The position numbers and the translations under genes are program-made. 61,740 nt of DNA from an uncultured Ruminococcus sp. (lineage in GTDB: Bacteria > Bacillota > Clostridia > Oscillospirales > Ruminococcaceae), in contig CAJTYV010000020.1 in the NCBI GenBank assembly GCA_910584195.1, forward strand, positions 1-61,740, written 5' to 3'. Shown here one piece after another: positions 23,493 through 32,023 of the stretch. A model generated the notes under the pieces. That model saw only the letters and a list, made by a program, of their open reading frames with translations, made no database searches and had not been told where the DNA came from. Within the stretch, counting starts at the first letter, position 1; every line of letters starts with the position of its first letter.

Positions 23493-25346
23493 TTATCCCT
23501 GCTCCTCCACAGGTTCCTCGATTGCAATGGCAGAGTACACTCTGGTCAGAGCCCCGGAGCATCTGGTCTCCAGCAGGGACTTCTCCTGGTTGAAATCGAT
23601 ATCGAACTGGGTGAAATGGGTCACTTCGCCGCCCTTGGTAGCTCCCAGAGAATAATCCGCCAGGTTCGCGATGATGCCCAGCAGTTTCTTCGTCTTATTA
23701 TCCGACGTAGTACGGGTCTTACCCTCAAACTGCTCTGCCGTAACGATCTCGCCCACATTCAGAGCGGAAGCCAGCTCCGCTTTGGATGAATAAATCCGTC
23801 TGCCATTGATGTCCCTTGCCAAAAGCATGACATTCAGCATATGGGGCGTGCAGAAGAAATCGGGAGTACCAGTACCCTTGTAGTTCTCCCTCGCATACAG
23901 AACCGTATTGATAAGCGCCTCGGCCAGAATGTAGTTAATACCAAAGTTTGCACCGGTATTCGTACCCTGAAGTTCCTTCTTTGCCGCCTCAACGTCCAGA
24001 TCCACATGAAGCGTATACAGATCGTCATCTGTCCAGATCGGTCTGATGTGATCAGGAGAAATCTTCCCTTCATCCCCATCTTCACGGCCATCGCCCAGCA
24101 TAATCGCTGTCGCCAGTTCCTCATTCAGCATCATCTTATCGATTCCATACAGATACTGCACATAATCGAAATCAGTAATGTCAACGATGTCATCTCTGTG
24201 CAGCGCATTCTTTACATATACGGTCTGGGGATCGGTGGTTCTTCTTACCAGCTTGAAGTTACCAACCTGTTTCTTCTGCTTACCTTTCTCGTATCCCCTG
24301 GCCCGCAGCGAATCAATTTTCCGAATGTCAACCTGACCGGTTCTGATTCTGGAAATGGGACTCTTATGTACCTTGCTCATGACGATGGAAATCCATCCCT
24401 GGTCATTGGTGATCAGCTCCGGAGCACCGGGTCTTACATCCTTATACTCCGGGAACAGCAGGGTAACATTCCCATCACCAGTCTGCACAAACCCACCGCT
24501 TGTTGCATCGTGCTGGAGATTATTCTCATCAGCATAAATCTGGAGCGCCGTCTGGAAGCTTCCCACCTGATTGCTCTTTGCCAGGCTGATAATAGCCTCC
24601 TGATCTGCGTGGCTCAGCGTATCCGTATTGGTCTGTCCCCCGTCAAACACATTATGTTTCATGGTATCATTACCTCCTTTTTCTTTTTCCTCTTTTTTCT
24701 TATCATCAGGGTTGCCCTTTTGAGCCATGATCTCCCCGATTACAGCATAGAAAACATTTTTCTGTTTCTCATTGAAAGTATCAACGACATCAGAGATAGT
24801 TTCTCCGTCCTCATCATCTTTCTTTTCCGGCTCCTTATCTTTATCCTTATCATCCGGACTATCTTTTTCTTCATCCTTCTTATCATCGGAATGATAAAGA
24901 CTGATCGGTTTTCCAGTATAAATGATTGCCTCGCCGTCTGCATCATCACCGTGGGAAAGTACTACAGAATCGATGAATGCCCCGGGATTCGCACCGGCCA
25001 ATACGAGGCTGACTTCCCGGATGGCGCCATGCAACACGTTTGACGCGCGCTCTTTCAGCCGATTTGCAAAGATAGATAATGCCGAAACATCCCCATGCTC
25101 AACTAAAAGCTTCGCATTTCTTCCCTGTTCGGTATCATTAAAGGTGCAATACGCATAAACACCATCTGCGCGGTTCTCCAACAATGCGTGTCCGAGAACA
25201 TTAAATGGTCCATCGTGCTGGTGGTTCCATACAAGCGGAACCGTCTGCCCGTCATTATCCTTAAATGCATCTTTCAGGATGGTACGCCCATCGGAGCATT
25301 TCAGATTATTTCGGGTAGCCCAGCCACTAAAGTCGAATTTCTTCAT
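23493..25346 (-). CDS. Prohead protease-major capsid protein fusion
   Basis: A 617-aa protein. Residues 1-150 are an HK97-type prohead protease (VPLVWNHQHDGPFNVLGHALL with the catalytic His, VSALSIFANR with the Ser). Residues ~155-225 are a Lys/Asp/Glu-rich linker resembling a scaffold delta domain. Residues from 229 (MKHNVFDGGQTN) are the HK97-fold major capsid protein, ending LLETRCSGALTRVYSAIAIEE. In most relatives protease and capsid are separate genes. A strong internal ribosome site in front of residue 229 suggests that capsid protein alone is also made. Confidence 0.93.
   Translation of the reverse strand: MKKFDFSGWATRNNLKCSDGRTILKDAFKDNDGQTVPLVWNHQHDGPFNVLGHALLENRADGVYAYCTFNDTEQGRNAKLLVEHGDVSALSIFANRLKERASNVLHGAIREVSLVLAGANPGAFIDSVVLSHGDDADGEAIIYTGKPISLYHSDDKKDEEKDSPDDKDKDKEPEKKDDEDGETISDVVDTFNEKQKNVFYAVIGEIMAQKGNPDDKKKEEKEKGGNDTMKHNVFDGGQTNTDTLSHADQEAIISLAKSNQVGSFQTALQIYADENNLQHDATSGGFVQTGDGNVTLLFPEYKDVRPGAPELITNDQGWISIVMSKVHKSPISRIRTGQVDIRKIDSLRARGYEKGKQKKQVGNFKLVRRTTDPQTVYVKNALHRDDIVDITDFDYVQYLYGIDKMMLNEELATAIMLGDGREDGDEGKISPDHIRPIWTDDDLYTLHVDLDVEAAKKELQGTNTGANFGINYILAEALINTVLYARENYKGTGTPDFFCTPHMLNVMLLARDINGRRIYSSKAELASALNVGEIVTAEQFEGKTRTTSDNKTKKLLGIIANLADYSLGATKGGEVTHFTQFDIDFNQEKSLLETRCSGALTRVYSAIAIEEPVEEQG
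24660..24678 (-). promoter_or_regulatory. Internal ribosome site and in-frame start for the capsid part
   Basis: AGGAGG (24673-24678) lies 10 bases before the in-frame ATG (24660-24662) of residue 229, at the boundary between linker and capsid domain. The bases also encode the KEKGGND linker, so partial coincidence is possible. Confidence 0.6.
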
Positions 25347-25363
25347 TTTGATTTTTCCTCCTT

Positions 25364-26620
25364 CTATGTCTGGTTGTTTTCTTCAACAGTTTCTCCAGGT
25401 GTGACGTTTACTGGCCTTTCCTTATCCGAAGCCGATTCGCTGAGGTTTTTATTTCGCAGTTCATCAGCTTTCGGGTCATCTGACGGCTTCATCCCGATAA
25501 CCTGCCGGATCTCATTTGATGTCATGATCTCGTTTCTCGTGAACTTGTCTGCGATCTCTGAAATCTCTGATACAGGAACAAGCTTGAACGGATCTCTGAA
25601 GAATTCGATTGACTGTTTCTGAGACCGGGCGGTCTTTGTAAGAAATTTCCGTTTCATTTCGTCTGCAATCGCCGCTAAGATAGGCTCAATCGTCCGGTTA
25701 TAGTAGTTGAGCATCGTCTTCTCGTCAGCAGTACCATCCAAAATCCCCTGAGTGATTCCCAACTGGCTATAAAGCATACTCGTCAGGTATTCAATCTGGG
25801 ACATCAGATTGTTCTCGACGGGACGGTTCAACTGTGTGATATGCTCTGTACCATCGGTATAGGCAATCCCATATTTCGACCCACGTAACTGATCCTCAAT
25901 ATCTTTGCGCCGACTCTCAGCCTGTCTGCGCCTCGCCTCGGTCTTAATAATGTAGGGGAGCTGTATAATCAGATCCAATTTCCCAGAGCTATTCTGTTCG
26001 TCAACAACATCCAACAAATTCAGCTTCCTAATCAGACGCTGCATGGTAGAGTTCGGCTCGTTCATGACCGCATAGAGCGGATTCTCAATAATCGCAACAG
26101 ACTTCTTTGCCATAAGAATGTCTTCTTTCTGACCAGTCCGTTCGTTATAAACCCGAACTCTCACATGTTGCGGATACCACTCCAGAATCTGCCCGGTCCG
26201 CATAGCGTCAATATCAAAAGAACCGGGGATTCCATCTCCCGGATCATCATCCGTATCCGTAGGGACAATAGCAACGCATCCCTCGTCCATCATCGACATG
26301 ACCACGTCCTGTAAAAAAGCCCGGCCCGTCTGATCCATATTTGCCTCGACTGTAAGACAGTTGTTAAGTCCTGAATCAATCGCAGAAAGGAATCGGTTGT
26401 TTTCATCCAGCCGTACATGAAGCATATCCACAGCGGCTACATCCAACGCAATCCGGTTATAAACCGACGTCACAATCGAACGCTCGTTTCCCCTTGAAAA
26501 ACGCATTCTATCAGGCCGGAACGAATATCCCATGCCAATATCCCGATAACTCCTTGTGGGGTCTTTATTAAAGAAAGCATTCCAGGCATGTTTCATCCTG
26601 GAACCAAGTGAAATCTCCAT
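25364..26620 (-). CDS. Portal protein
   Basis: A 418-aa HK97-family portal. It starts with a basic helix, then RSIVTSVYNRIALDVAAVDMLHV, a middle wing region, and LTSMLYSQLGITQGILDGTADEKTM with PILAAIADEMKRKFLT near the end. A dodecamer of this protein forms the DNA entry channel in the capsid vertex. It lies between large terminase and protease-capsid as expected, behind an AGGAGG-AAAATTCAAAATG leader shared by several neighbours. Confidence 0.95.
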   Translation of the reverse strand: MEISLGSRMKHAWNAFFNKDPTRSYRDIGMGYSFRPDRMRFSRGNERSIVTSVYNRIALDVAAVDMLHVRLDENNRFLSAIDSGLNNCLTVEANMDQTGRAFLQDVVMSMMDEGCVAIVPTDTDDDPGDGIPGSFDIDAMRTGQILEWYPQHVRVRVYNERTGQKEDILMAKKSVAIIENPLYAVMNEPNSTMQRLIRKLNLLDVVDEQNSSGKLDLIIQLPYIIKTEARRRQAESRRKDIEDQLRGSKYGIAYTDGTEHITQLNRPVENNLMSQIEYLTSMLYSQLGITQGILDGTADEKTMLNYYNRTIEPILAAIADEMKRKFLTKTARSQKQSIEFFRDPFKLVPVSEISEIADKFTRNEIMTSNEIRQVIGMKPSDDPKADELRNKNLSESASDKERPVNVTPGETVEENNQT

Positions 26621-26664
26621 TTTTGAATTTTCCTCCTAATAAAAAAGAACTGCTTTCGCAATCC

Positions 26665-28410
26665 CTAATCAAACGCTTCCCTGTTCAGTTTGTACGCAAC
26701 AAACGCATCCATCATGGCTGCCACAGCATCAATCTTAGCGTCATACCGTTTCTTAAGAAGCTTCCTGTTTCCGTTTGTATCCTCCATAACAATGCAGTTT
26801 CCCATTGCAAATGTCATCAGTTCTTCATCAAACAACAGCATTCTCTCTTCGGAGAGTTTCTTCAACTCACCCAATGGAACTGATTCTGTTTTAGCACCCT
26901 GAATGACTTTCTCTATACCAAAAGGTCCATTTTCAGATTCCCATCTTGCAACAAAATCCTTCGCATTATAAGGATCGTACCCAAAGCAACGCACGTCGTA
27001 ATCGCATTCGGCTATGTGATTATCCAAATCCTCATAAACCTGCATCATATCCAGTACAGTGCCTTCAAGGACAATCAGGCTTCCCTCTGCCATAAACTGG
27101 TCATACTTATGCCGCATTGCTGCTGGGAGTTTCGATAGAGTCAACGAAGAAATATAGTTACGGGTTTTAATCCCGAAAGCCCCATTTGACAATGGGAACA
27201 GAAAGGTAAACGAACAGAAGTCGTCGCCCTGAGACAAATCTCCGCCAAGAGAGCATGGCATCTGCCAGTAGTCCCGCTTCCTATGAGTAAGCGTCTCTTC
27301 ATAAGTAAAGTAATAGGTATACCCTTCCATCGGGATTCCGAAACGTTTAGCAAGAATATCATTTCGTACCGCAGGCGCTTTCTCAGCTCTCTCTACATCC
27401 AACTGATAAGTTTCATAGCTTACTGTCTTCCCAATATTCGGATTCGCTTTTGCCCACATAGCTGGATCGCCAACTTCATCAATAGAATCCAGCTTGTAAT
27501 ACCAGATGGATACGTGAGGGTTGAGATAGTCCCCTTTTAGGATGTCCAGCAACTCCATTTTGATTGTGTCGCCACTTCCGTTTCGTACTGTACCTTCGGA
27601 ACTGATAGCTACAATCAGATAATCATCCAGCTTGGATGCTCCCTGCTCTATTGCACCGACAACATCCTCCCGTATGTCTCCAGACAGCCATTCATCTACT
27701 GTTGATATTTTTGGACGGAGTCCCTGGAGCTTATTGATACTCATCGGACGAACTTCCAAAAGGGAACCAGTCAGAAAATTCTCAATCCCCTTTTTAGTAG
27801 ATGCAAGCTTTACTCGATTCGCTTTTGAACCTGTGGTATTCTGCAAAGAGCCATCCGTCAGGAATTTAAAGAACGGTCCTCTTGCCCTTGTAATCGCTGT
27901 CCGGATAGGGGACATTACTTCATCCGCCTGCTTCATTGTAGGAGCAGTCGTAATCTGGTGAGTTGTCGAAGTGTCTATATTCAGGAAATAATTCTGGATA
28001 CAGGAAGCGTACATCGACTTGGCCGCCCCTCTGGCAACAATCAGATACTGCTTATTGATAAGCCGGCGTTTCACATTTTTTCTGACATAACGCCCGCCAT
28101 GGCCATCAGGATTCGGCACATACACGCTTCGCTCAACAAAGTAATACCAACCGAAAATCTGTTCTGCCCAAAGCTTAAAAGTATCAAGCAATCTTAAATC
28201 GGCGCCATCCGTGAGTGTCAGCTCCTCTTCGCAGTATGCAATAAAACCATCAATAGCCCTATCGTCATACCAGATACCAGGATTCGCAATTAACTCATCG
28301 ATCCGGTGCATCTCCAGAGAAATCATCTCGCAGACAGGTATTTCGCCTTTTATTACGGCATCTCGGAACCGGCCGTAATACTTCGGTGTGGCCGTATTCG
28401 ACAATGCCAT
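26665..28410 (-). CDS. terL: Terminase large subunit
   Basis: A 581-aa HK97-type terminase. The ATPase P-loop is YLIVARGAAKSMYAS, the hydrolysis acid region is LRPKISTVDEWLSG, and the nuclease part contains GGDLSQGDDFCSFTFLF and CFGYDPYNAKDFVARWE with YDAKIDAVAAMMDAF. It cuts and pumps DNA into the prohead through the portal. I start at the second ATG (MALSNTATPK), 8 bases from AGGAGG. Confidence 0.95.
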   Translation of the reverse strand: MALSNTATPKYYGRFRDAVIKGEIPVCEMISLEMHRIDELIANPGIWYDDRAIDGFIAYCEEELTLTDGADLRLLDTFKLWAEQIFGWYYFVERSVYVPNPDGHGGRYVRKNVKRRLINKQYLIVARGAAKSMYASCIQNYFLNIDTSTTHQITTAPTMKQADEVMSPIRTAITRARGPFFKFLTDGSLQNTTGSKANRVKLASTKKGIENFLTGSLLEVRPMSINKLQGLRPKISTVDEWLSGDIREDVVGAIEQGASKLDDYLIVAISSEGTVRNGSGDTIKMELLDILKGDYLNPHVSIWYYKLDSIDEVGDPAMWAKANPNIGKTVSYETYQLDVERAEKAPAVRNDILAKRFGIPMEGYTYYFTYEETLTHRKRDYWQMPCSLGGDLSQGDDFCSFTFLFPLSNGAFGIKTRNYISSLTLSKLPAAMRHKYDQFMAEGSLIVLEGTVLDMMQVYEDLDNHIAECDYDVRCFGYDPYNAKDFVARWESENGPFGIEKVIQGAKTESVPLGELKKLSEERMLLFDEELMTFAMGNCIVMEDTNGNRKLLKKRYDAKIDAVAAMMDAFVAYKLNREAFD

Positions 28411-28425
28411 GCCCATATCCTCCTT

Positions 28426-29334
28426 TTATATACCAAGTGCTTTTCTGCCAACCAATACCATCTGTGAAAATCTCTGTTCACTCGTCTTTGTCCGATAGAC
28501 ATCTTTGGGAATGACCTGCTCCATGTCAAACACGATTACCGGGGATGTGGCTTTGAATCCTCCATATATAGCGTCATTCGTGTCAAGAACGGCTCCATAT
28601 CCAGCCTCTTTGCACGCATTGAAGAACTTAGTCCTCTGCGTATAGGCATCCTTTCCTTTACGGGCATCACCCTGTCCATCATATGGAATGACATAGTTGA
28701 ACAACCTGTACACTTTTTGCAGTTCCTCAGCGGTCGGAACATAATCGTCATTCCGCATCCGTTTAAGGACATCCCTAGCTTCCCGGTATCCCTTGAACTT
28801 GTACTTATCGCTTACGAAATAGCTCTGCATCCGCTCTGCATCCGCTCGTCATCTGTAACGAAATTGTAGAAATCACGATCTTTTTTGTACAAATTCCTGA
28901 AAACCTCTGCACCGGAATCTTCGCTGGCGACTTTTACGTTTTGCTTAAGAGAATTGTCAATCCGGTATTTCAGATAGTATCCCGTACCAAGGCTGTTTCC
29001 TTTTTCATCGTACAAAGTCTGGGGGAGCTTTTCTGTTAAACAGGGCATTGTACTGGTGCTTGTCCAGCACATTATGGGTCGCATAAAACATATCAGTGTT
29101 CTTTGTCCGATCCTGGTCATACGATAATGTGCTGAGTATTGTCTTGTCTGCCCTCAGCACTTCATCGAAATGCTTCTTGTTGTATATGCTGTTGGGCTGT
29201 CTCCTTTTCTTATAAATGGCTTTCTTTTCCGCCTGTGTGTAATCACCGCCGCCAAGCGGATAAGGCGGACCGTTCTGTTTTCCCCACTTCTGCCCGAGAA
29301 TACCATGGTGCTGTAATCCAATCTTATAATCCAT
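28426..29334 (-). pseudogene. Frame-disrupted phage protein with HHGILGQKWG start
   Basis: The reading frame starting MDYKIGLQHHGILGQKWG (29334) runs to about 29021, then continues in a second frame (TLYDEKGNSLGTGYYLKYRI), then in the first frame again (YFVSDKYKFKGYREARDVLK ... VVLVGRKALGI-type end at 28426). Two lesions explain this. One extra base in a 5-C run (29021-29025) and an 11-base tandem duplication (28823-28833 repeated at 28834-28844) add 12 bases in total. Joined, the product is about 298 aa and resembles conserved proteins next to terminases in gut phages, of unknown role. A sequencing error could explain the first lesion but hardly the second. Confidence 0.75.
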
Positions 29335-29360
29335 TTTGAATTCTCCTCTCACGGCATCGT

Positions 29361-29876
29361 CTAACTTTTCAGCTGATGTATCATCATCATGATACTTGCC
29401 GCCGAAGCACCAATCGCAAGAACATCTCCCGTTGTGGACAGAAAGCTGGAAACGTAATCTCTTCCGGACTTGATATGCTCGGTCGATAATGCCTTGTAAT
29501 TCCGCTCCAGATTGAGACGGTTGATTGCTGCCTGAAGTTCCTTGTCTGACATCTTAGACAAATCCATCTGGTTCATCACTTTCGCCTGTTTACGGTTCGC
29601 TCCGCGGTTGCTTATGCTCGAAGCGGCCTTGGCCGCATTACTCGCAGACTGCAACCCAGAACTGGCATTCTTATAGTCGTTTGCAACTGTTTGGTGAACA
29701 GCCCCTCTCGCGCGACCGCTGTTATCACCATTGACACGTCCATTCTCGTCATAAGACACCCCGCTTCCCTGAAGCCGCCTTCTTCCAGCAGATGTCAAAG
29801 AACCGTCACTGTTCTGATAACGCCGCACTCCCCAACGCTGGCCCAAAACTCCATGATGCTGTAAAACATTATTCAT
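29361..29876 (-). CDS. Phage protein with HHGVLGQRWG tag and C-terminal membrane segment
   Basis: A 171-aa protein, MNNVLQHHGVLGQRWGVRRY, then low-complexity Gly/Arg/Ser sequence, a helical section (DKELQAAINRLNLERNYKAL) and a hydrophobic segment near the end (LAIGASAASIMMMI). The same short tag opens the broken gene downstream and occurs in the protein at 41.8-42.7 kb. The role is unknown; the location with head genes suggests a virion component. Confidence 0.6.
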   Translation of the reverse strand: MNNVLQHHGVLGQRWGVRRYQNSDGSLTSAGRRRLQGSGVSYDENGRVNGDNSGRARGAVHQTVANDYKNASSGLQSASNAAKAASSISNRGANRKQAKVMNQMDLSKMSDKELQAAINRLNLERNYKALSTEHIKSGRDYVSSFLSTTGDVLAIGASAASIMMMIHQLKS

Positions 29877-29917
29877 TTTGAATTTTACCTCCTTCTATAA
29901 ACGCAAAAAACACATGC

Positions 29918-29951
29918 TTGACATTTAGCAGTCGATATGTTAGAGTGCTAA
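29918..29951 (+). promoter_or_regulatory. Plus-strand promoter carrying a CIRCE (HrcA) operator
   Basis: TTGACA (29918-29923) and TAGAGT (29941-29946) are 17 bases apart. Across this promoter (29925-29951) lies TTAGCAGTC-N9-GAGTGCTAA, which matches the CIRCE consensus TTAGCACTC-N9-GAGTGCTAA at 17 of 18 positions with the exact spacer. CIRCE is bound by the host heat-shock repressor HrcA, so the small gene downstream should be induced by heat or protein-folding stress. Confidence 0.85.
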
Positions 29952-29958
29952 CAAAAGA

Positions 29959-29988
29959 TGTTCGATACCTAAAAAGTTCAAGAAGAAA
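29959..29988 (+). repeat. Left arm of a 30-bp perfect inverted repeat (locus 1)
   Basis: Starts TGTTCGATACCTAAAAAG and is exactly complementary to 30251-30280. It begins about 6 bases after the predicted transcription start and ends at the ribosome site of the small plus-strand gene. Confidence 0.9.
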
Positions 29989-30000
29989 GGAGGATACTTT

Positions 30001-30201
30001 ATGGCAAGATTGACCAACGAAGAAATCAGAAACATGTCGCTCGCCGAGGCCGAGGCATATACTGATTTACATCCCGCTGAAGCCTGGCGGTTTGTGAAAG
30101 CAGACTTGCAATCTGCAGCAAAGCAAACAAAAAAAGCCACTGTACATGGTTTTAAAACAAAAAAACTGTTTGCTGAACCAGAAGCTGCTGTAGACTTCTA
30201 A
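30001..30201 (+). CDS. Small plus-strand cassette protein under CIRCE control
   Basis: A 66-aa soluble, helical protein, MARLTNEEIRNMSLAEAEAY ... WRFVKADLQSAAKQTKKA, with a basic tail. AAAGGAGG lies 7 bases before ATG. It is one of only two convincing plus-strand genes, has its own promoter and terminator, and interrupts the late operon between the connector gene and the 29.4-29.9 kb gene. I do not recognise the family. Heat-shock control suggests a moron-type gene used in the lysogen or at induction. Confidence 0.75.
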   Translation: MARLTNEEIRNMSLAEAEAYTDLHPAEAWRFVKADLQSAAKQTKKATVHGFKTKKLFAEPEAAVDF

Positions 30202-30213
30202 CACCTGAATAAA

Positions 30214-30253
30214 ACCGTCCTTAGCTGTCAGTAGCAACCATGGGCGGTTTTTT
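30214..30253 (+). terminator. Terminator of the plus-strand cassette gene
   Basis: ACCGTCC (30214-30220) pairs with GGGCGGT (30242-30248), followed by a T run to 30253. The T run overlaps the first bases of the right inverted-repeat arm. Confidence 0.8.
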
Positions 30254-30280
30254 CTTCTTGAACTTTTTAGGTATCGAACA
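30251..30280 (-). repeat. Right arm of the 30-bp inverted repeat (locus 1)
   Basis: Exact reverse complement of 29959-29988. Bases outside the arms do not match, so the repeat has sharp edges. No clear target-site duplication is seen. Confidence 0.9.
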
Positions 30281-30300
30281 AATATTAATACGCATCACTC

Positions 30301-30648
30301 CTACTCTACAGGATTTTCCGGGTCAACTGCTACATTAAGCCGCCATTCAAATTCGCTTATCTGCCGGTTCATAACTTCGATAACTGCAGAACCTAACGGT
30401 GGGTCAAAGAGCAATTTTACCTTCAAATGCATATAAGACTTAACAAGCTCTAACTGTGGATTCTCTGAAATAAAATCCGTCCACATTTCATCCTCACCCT
30501 TGATTGTAAAACCTTTGGTGGAACCAACACCGAGCTGATTCAGAATCATAAATACCGAGTTTATATGCATAATAAGATCGGCATCGAAGTGCTTGTAATC
30601 CTCGGTAATCCCAAGCATCTTCTTAATTGATGTAAGTATGCTTTCCAT
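30301..30648 (-). CDS. Head-tail connector-like protein
   Basis: A 115-aa protein, MESILTSIKKMLGITEDYKH, with FDADLIMHINSVFMILNQLGVG. Start and helical layout match gp6-like head-tail connectors, which form a ring under the portal. In classical phages this gene follows the capsid gene; here it precedes terL, an arrangement I recall from Lachnospiraceae prophages. Confidence 0.7.
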   Translation of the reverse strand: MESILTSIKKMLGITEDYKHFDADLIMHINSVFMILNQLGVGSTKGFTIKGEDEMWTDFISENPQLELVKSYMHLKVKLLFDPPLGSAVIEVMNRQISEFEWRLNVAVDPENPVE

Positions 30649-30663
30649 AATGTTTTCCTTTCT

Positions 30664-31080
30664 TTAATGCTTCCAAGGACAAGTATCATTCTTTGTCCGT
30701 TCAGGTGGAAGTCTGATCAATAACTCCTCATCTCCGTAATGAATAGCATTGTGCGTGTTTAGAGTAGTCGTAATCAGATACTCCGGATTAAGCAGAAAAT
30801 CGCTATTGGTCTCGATATCCTTAGGAAGAATCGGGTTCATATGATGAATGAATATCTTCCCGTATATGTCATACCCGTCAATTCCCAAATCACATCCGCT
30901 GTCACGTAAAATCACATAATCCCGAATCGATTTCCATTCCTGCGACCTATAAAATTCCTGATTAATGAACCTGTCAAAACCAAAAGTTTCCTTTCCTACA
31001 GAGCCGTTAAGCTGCAAATACCGGAACCTCTCCTCGAAGGTTTTCAATAAAGAAAGCTCGGAATAAGTTCTAATATTCAT
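30664..31080 (-). CDS. HNH endonuclease
   Basis: A 138-aa protein with the HNH fold signature: KIFIHHMNPI (first His pair), then NPEYLITTTLNTHNAIHYGD. HNH proteins beside terminases stimulate packaging-site cutting in HK97-like phages. The start MNIRTYSEL lies 9 bases after AGGAGG within the end of the upstream gene. Confidence 0.85.
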   Translation of the reverse strand: MNIRTYSELSLLKTFEERFRYLQLNGSVGKETFGFDRFINQEFYRSQEWKSIRDYVILRDSGCDLGIDGYDIYGKIFIHHMNPILPKDIETNSDFLLNPEYLITTTLNTHNAIHYGDEELLIRLPPERTKNDTCPWKH

Positions 31081-31411
31081 CTCCGTCATCCTCCTGCCCA
31101 CTGTATCTACGGAAAGAAGCCATCGCCTGATCGTACATCTCCTTTATGTCTTTTGCAGAAGCAACAGCTTCGGTCTTTGCCTTGACTAACTCGTTTTCCA
31201 AAGCAATCTTCTCTTTTTCAAGCTTCTCCCTTGACGACCCCAGTTTTAAATAGTGGGTTATTACCTGAGCTGAGGCAGTTCCGTTCCTCAACTGTTCTTC
31301 CGCAAGATCCACTGCTAAAGAAACCATCTGATTCTCCCTTGCTTCTGGAGTCAGAGCCGGACGCATCCTGCGGGTAGAACCGGAAGAATTAGAGACTTTA
31401 GTTTTTCCCAC
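31070..31411 (-). CDS. Terminase small subunit-like protein
   Basis: A 113-aa protein starting with GTG: MGKTKVSNSSGSTRRMRPAL, a first helix block (SLAVDLAEEQLRNGTASAQVITHYLKLG) and a long coiled coil (KEKIALENELVKAKTEAVA). Position first in the packaging block and a DNA-binding-plus-coil layout suggest the small terminase. No direct motif proves it; a packaging accessory protein is the alternative. Confidence 0.55.
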   Translation of the reverse strand: MGKTKVSNSSGSTRRMRPALTPEARENQMVSLAVDLAEEQLRNGTASAQVITHYLKLGSSREKLEKEKIALENELVKAKTEAVASAKDIKEMYDQAMASFRRYSGQEDDGDEY

Positions 31412-31448
31412 AGTTATTACCCCCTCTCATTCAAATATCTGTTACTTC

Positions 31449-31478
31449 TTGCTCACTCCTGTAGGGAATTGATATACT
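31449..31478 (+). promoter_or_regulatory. Plus-strand promoter of locus 3
   Basis: TTGCTC (31449-31454) and TATACT (31473-31478) are 18 bases apart, pointing into the inverted-repeat element at 31492-31604. Predicted start lies just before the left arm, as at the two plus-strand gene cassettes. Confidence 0.5.
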
Positions 31479-31491
31479 TATAGACCTGTTT

Positions 31492-31604
31492 CATGGTACT
31501 AAAAAGAACCCACAAAGCTGTTACACACCCGAATCTGAAAGGAGAAACAGGAAAGCGATTCCTGCGGTGTCATACGAACCCTATGAGCTCTTTTTAGTAT
31601 CATG
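31492..31604 (+). other. Structured inverted-repeat element (locus 3)
   Basis: Arms CATGGTACTAAAAAGA (31492-31507) and its complement with one mismatch (31589-31604) enclose 81 bases. Inside are ACACC/GGTGT arms and a perfect hairpin CAGGAA-AGCGA-TTCCTG. An AAAGGAG motif is present but no start codon follows, so no peptide is predicted. The arms share GATAC(C)TAAAAAG with the locus 1 arms. It may be a small structured RNA or a decayed cassette. The surrounding gap 31412-31745 has no gene. Confidence 0.6.
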
Positions 31605-31669
31605 AAAATATAAAAAGTTTCCAGAAAATATACCCCCGGAGAATTTTCAAAGACCGCCGCGATAAGGGA

Positions 31670-31695
31670 GGGGGTGCTATTTTTGCGACACCCCC
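31670..31695. other. Perfect GC-rich hairpin
   Basis: GGGGGTG and CACCCCC (7 bp) around a 12-base loop. No T run follows on the minus strand, so it is not a standard terminator. Just right of it, TTGTCAA and TTTGACAA arms (about 31707-31732) form a possible operator ahead of the late genes. Confidence 0.5.
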
Positions 31696-31745
31696 TATAC
31701 CTTACGACAACTTGTCAATGGAGGCTTTGACAATCCACAAAACTG

Positions 31746-32003
31746 TCAAATTGCTTTTTTCTTTTCTTCTTTTTTTACTTTTTTGTAAATGTTCATAAAA
31801 TCGTATTTAATAATCTCATCAATTGCACGTTCCACTTCTTTATCATTCTCTTCATCTGACAGTTGTTCAGAAGTTTTTGCAATTCTTCCAAGATAAGCAC
31901 AGGAATTATACCCCTTTTCCACATCAAACAGAAACCATGAAGTAAATTGCTCAAAAGGGTCAAACGGATTATCGATTGTTGTCAGCATACATTGTTGTTG
32001 CAT
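31746..32003 (-). CDS. Conserved small phage protein
   Basis: An 85-aa protein containing MLTTIDNPFDPFEQFTSWF, GYNSCAYLGRIAKTSEQLSDEE and a Lys-rich end. I know this pattern (TIDNPxDPFxxFxxW) as a widespread small phage protein near the terminase genes, of unknown function. AAAGGAG lies 10 bases before the ATG at 32003. Confidence 0.75.
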   Translation of the reverse strand: MQQQCMLTTIDNPFDPFEQFTSWFLFDVEKGYNSCAYLGRIAKTSEQLSDEENDKEVERAIDEIIKYDFMNIYKKVKKEEKKKAI

Positions 32004-32023
32004 GAACAATTCGCTCCTTTCTT

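Noticed and set aside
23841..25043. 400-codon plus-strand frame opposite the capsid gene
   Set aside because: Codon-bias mirror of the fusion gene; no start signal and no recognisable domain.
31670..31695. GC-rich hairpin as a terminator
   Set aside because: No T run follows on either strand in the right place, so it is listed only as a hairpin.
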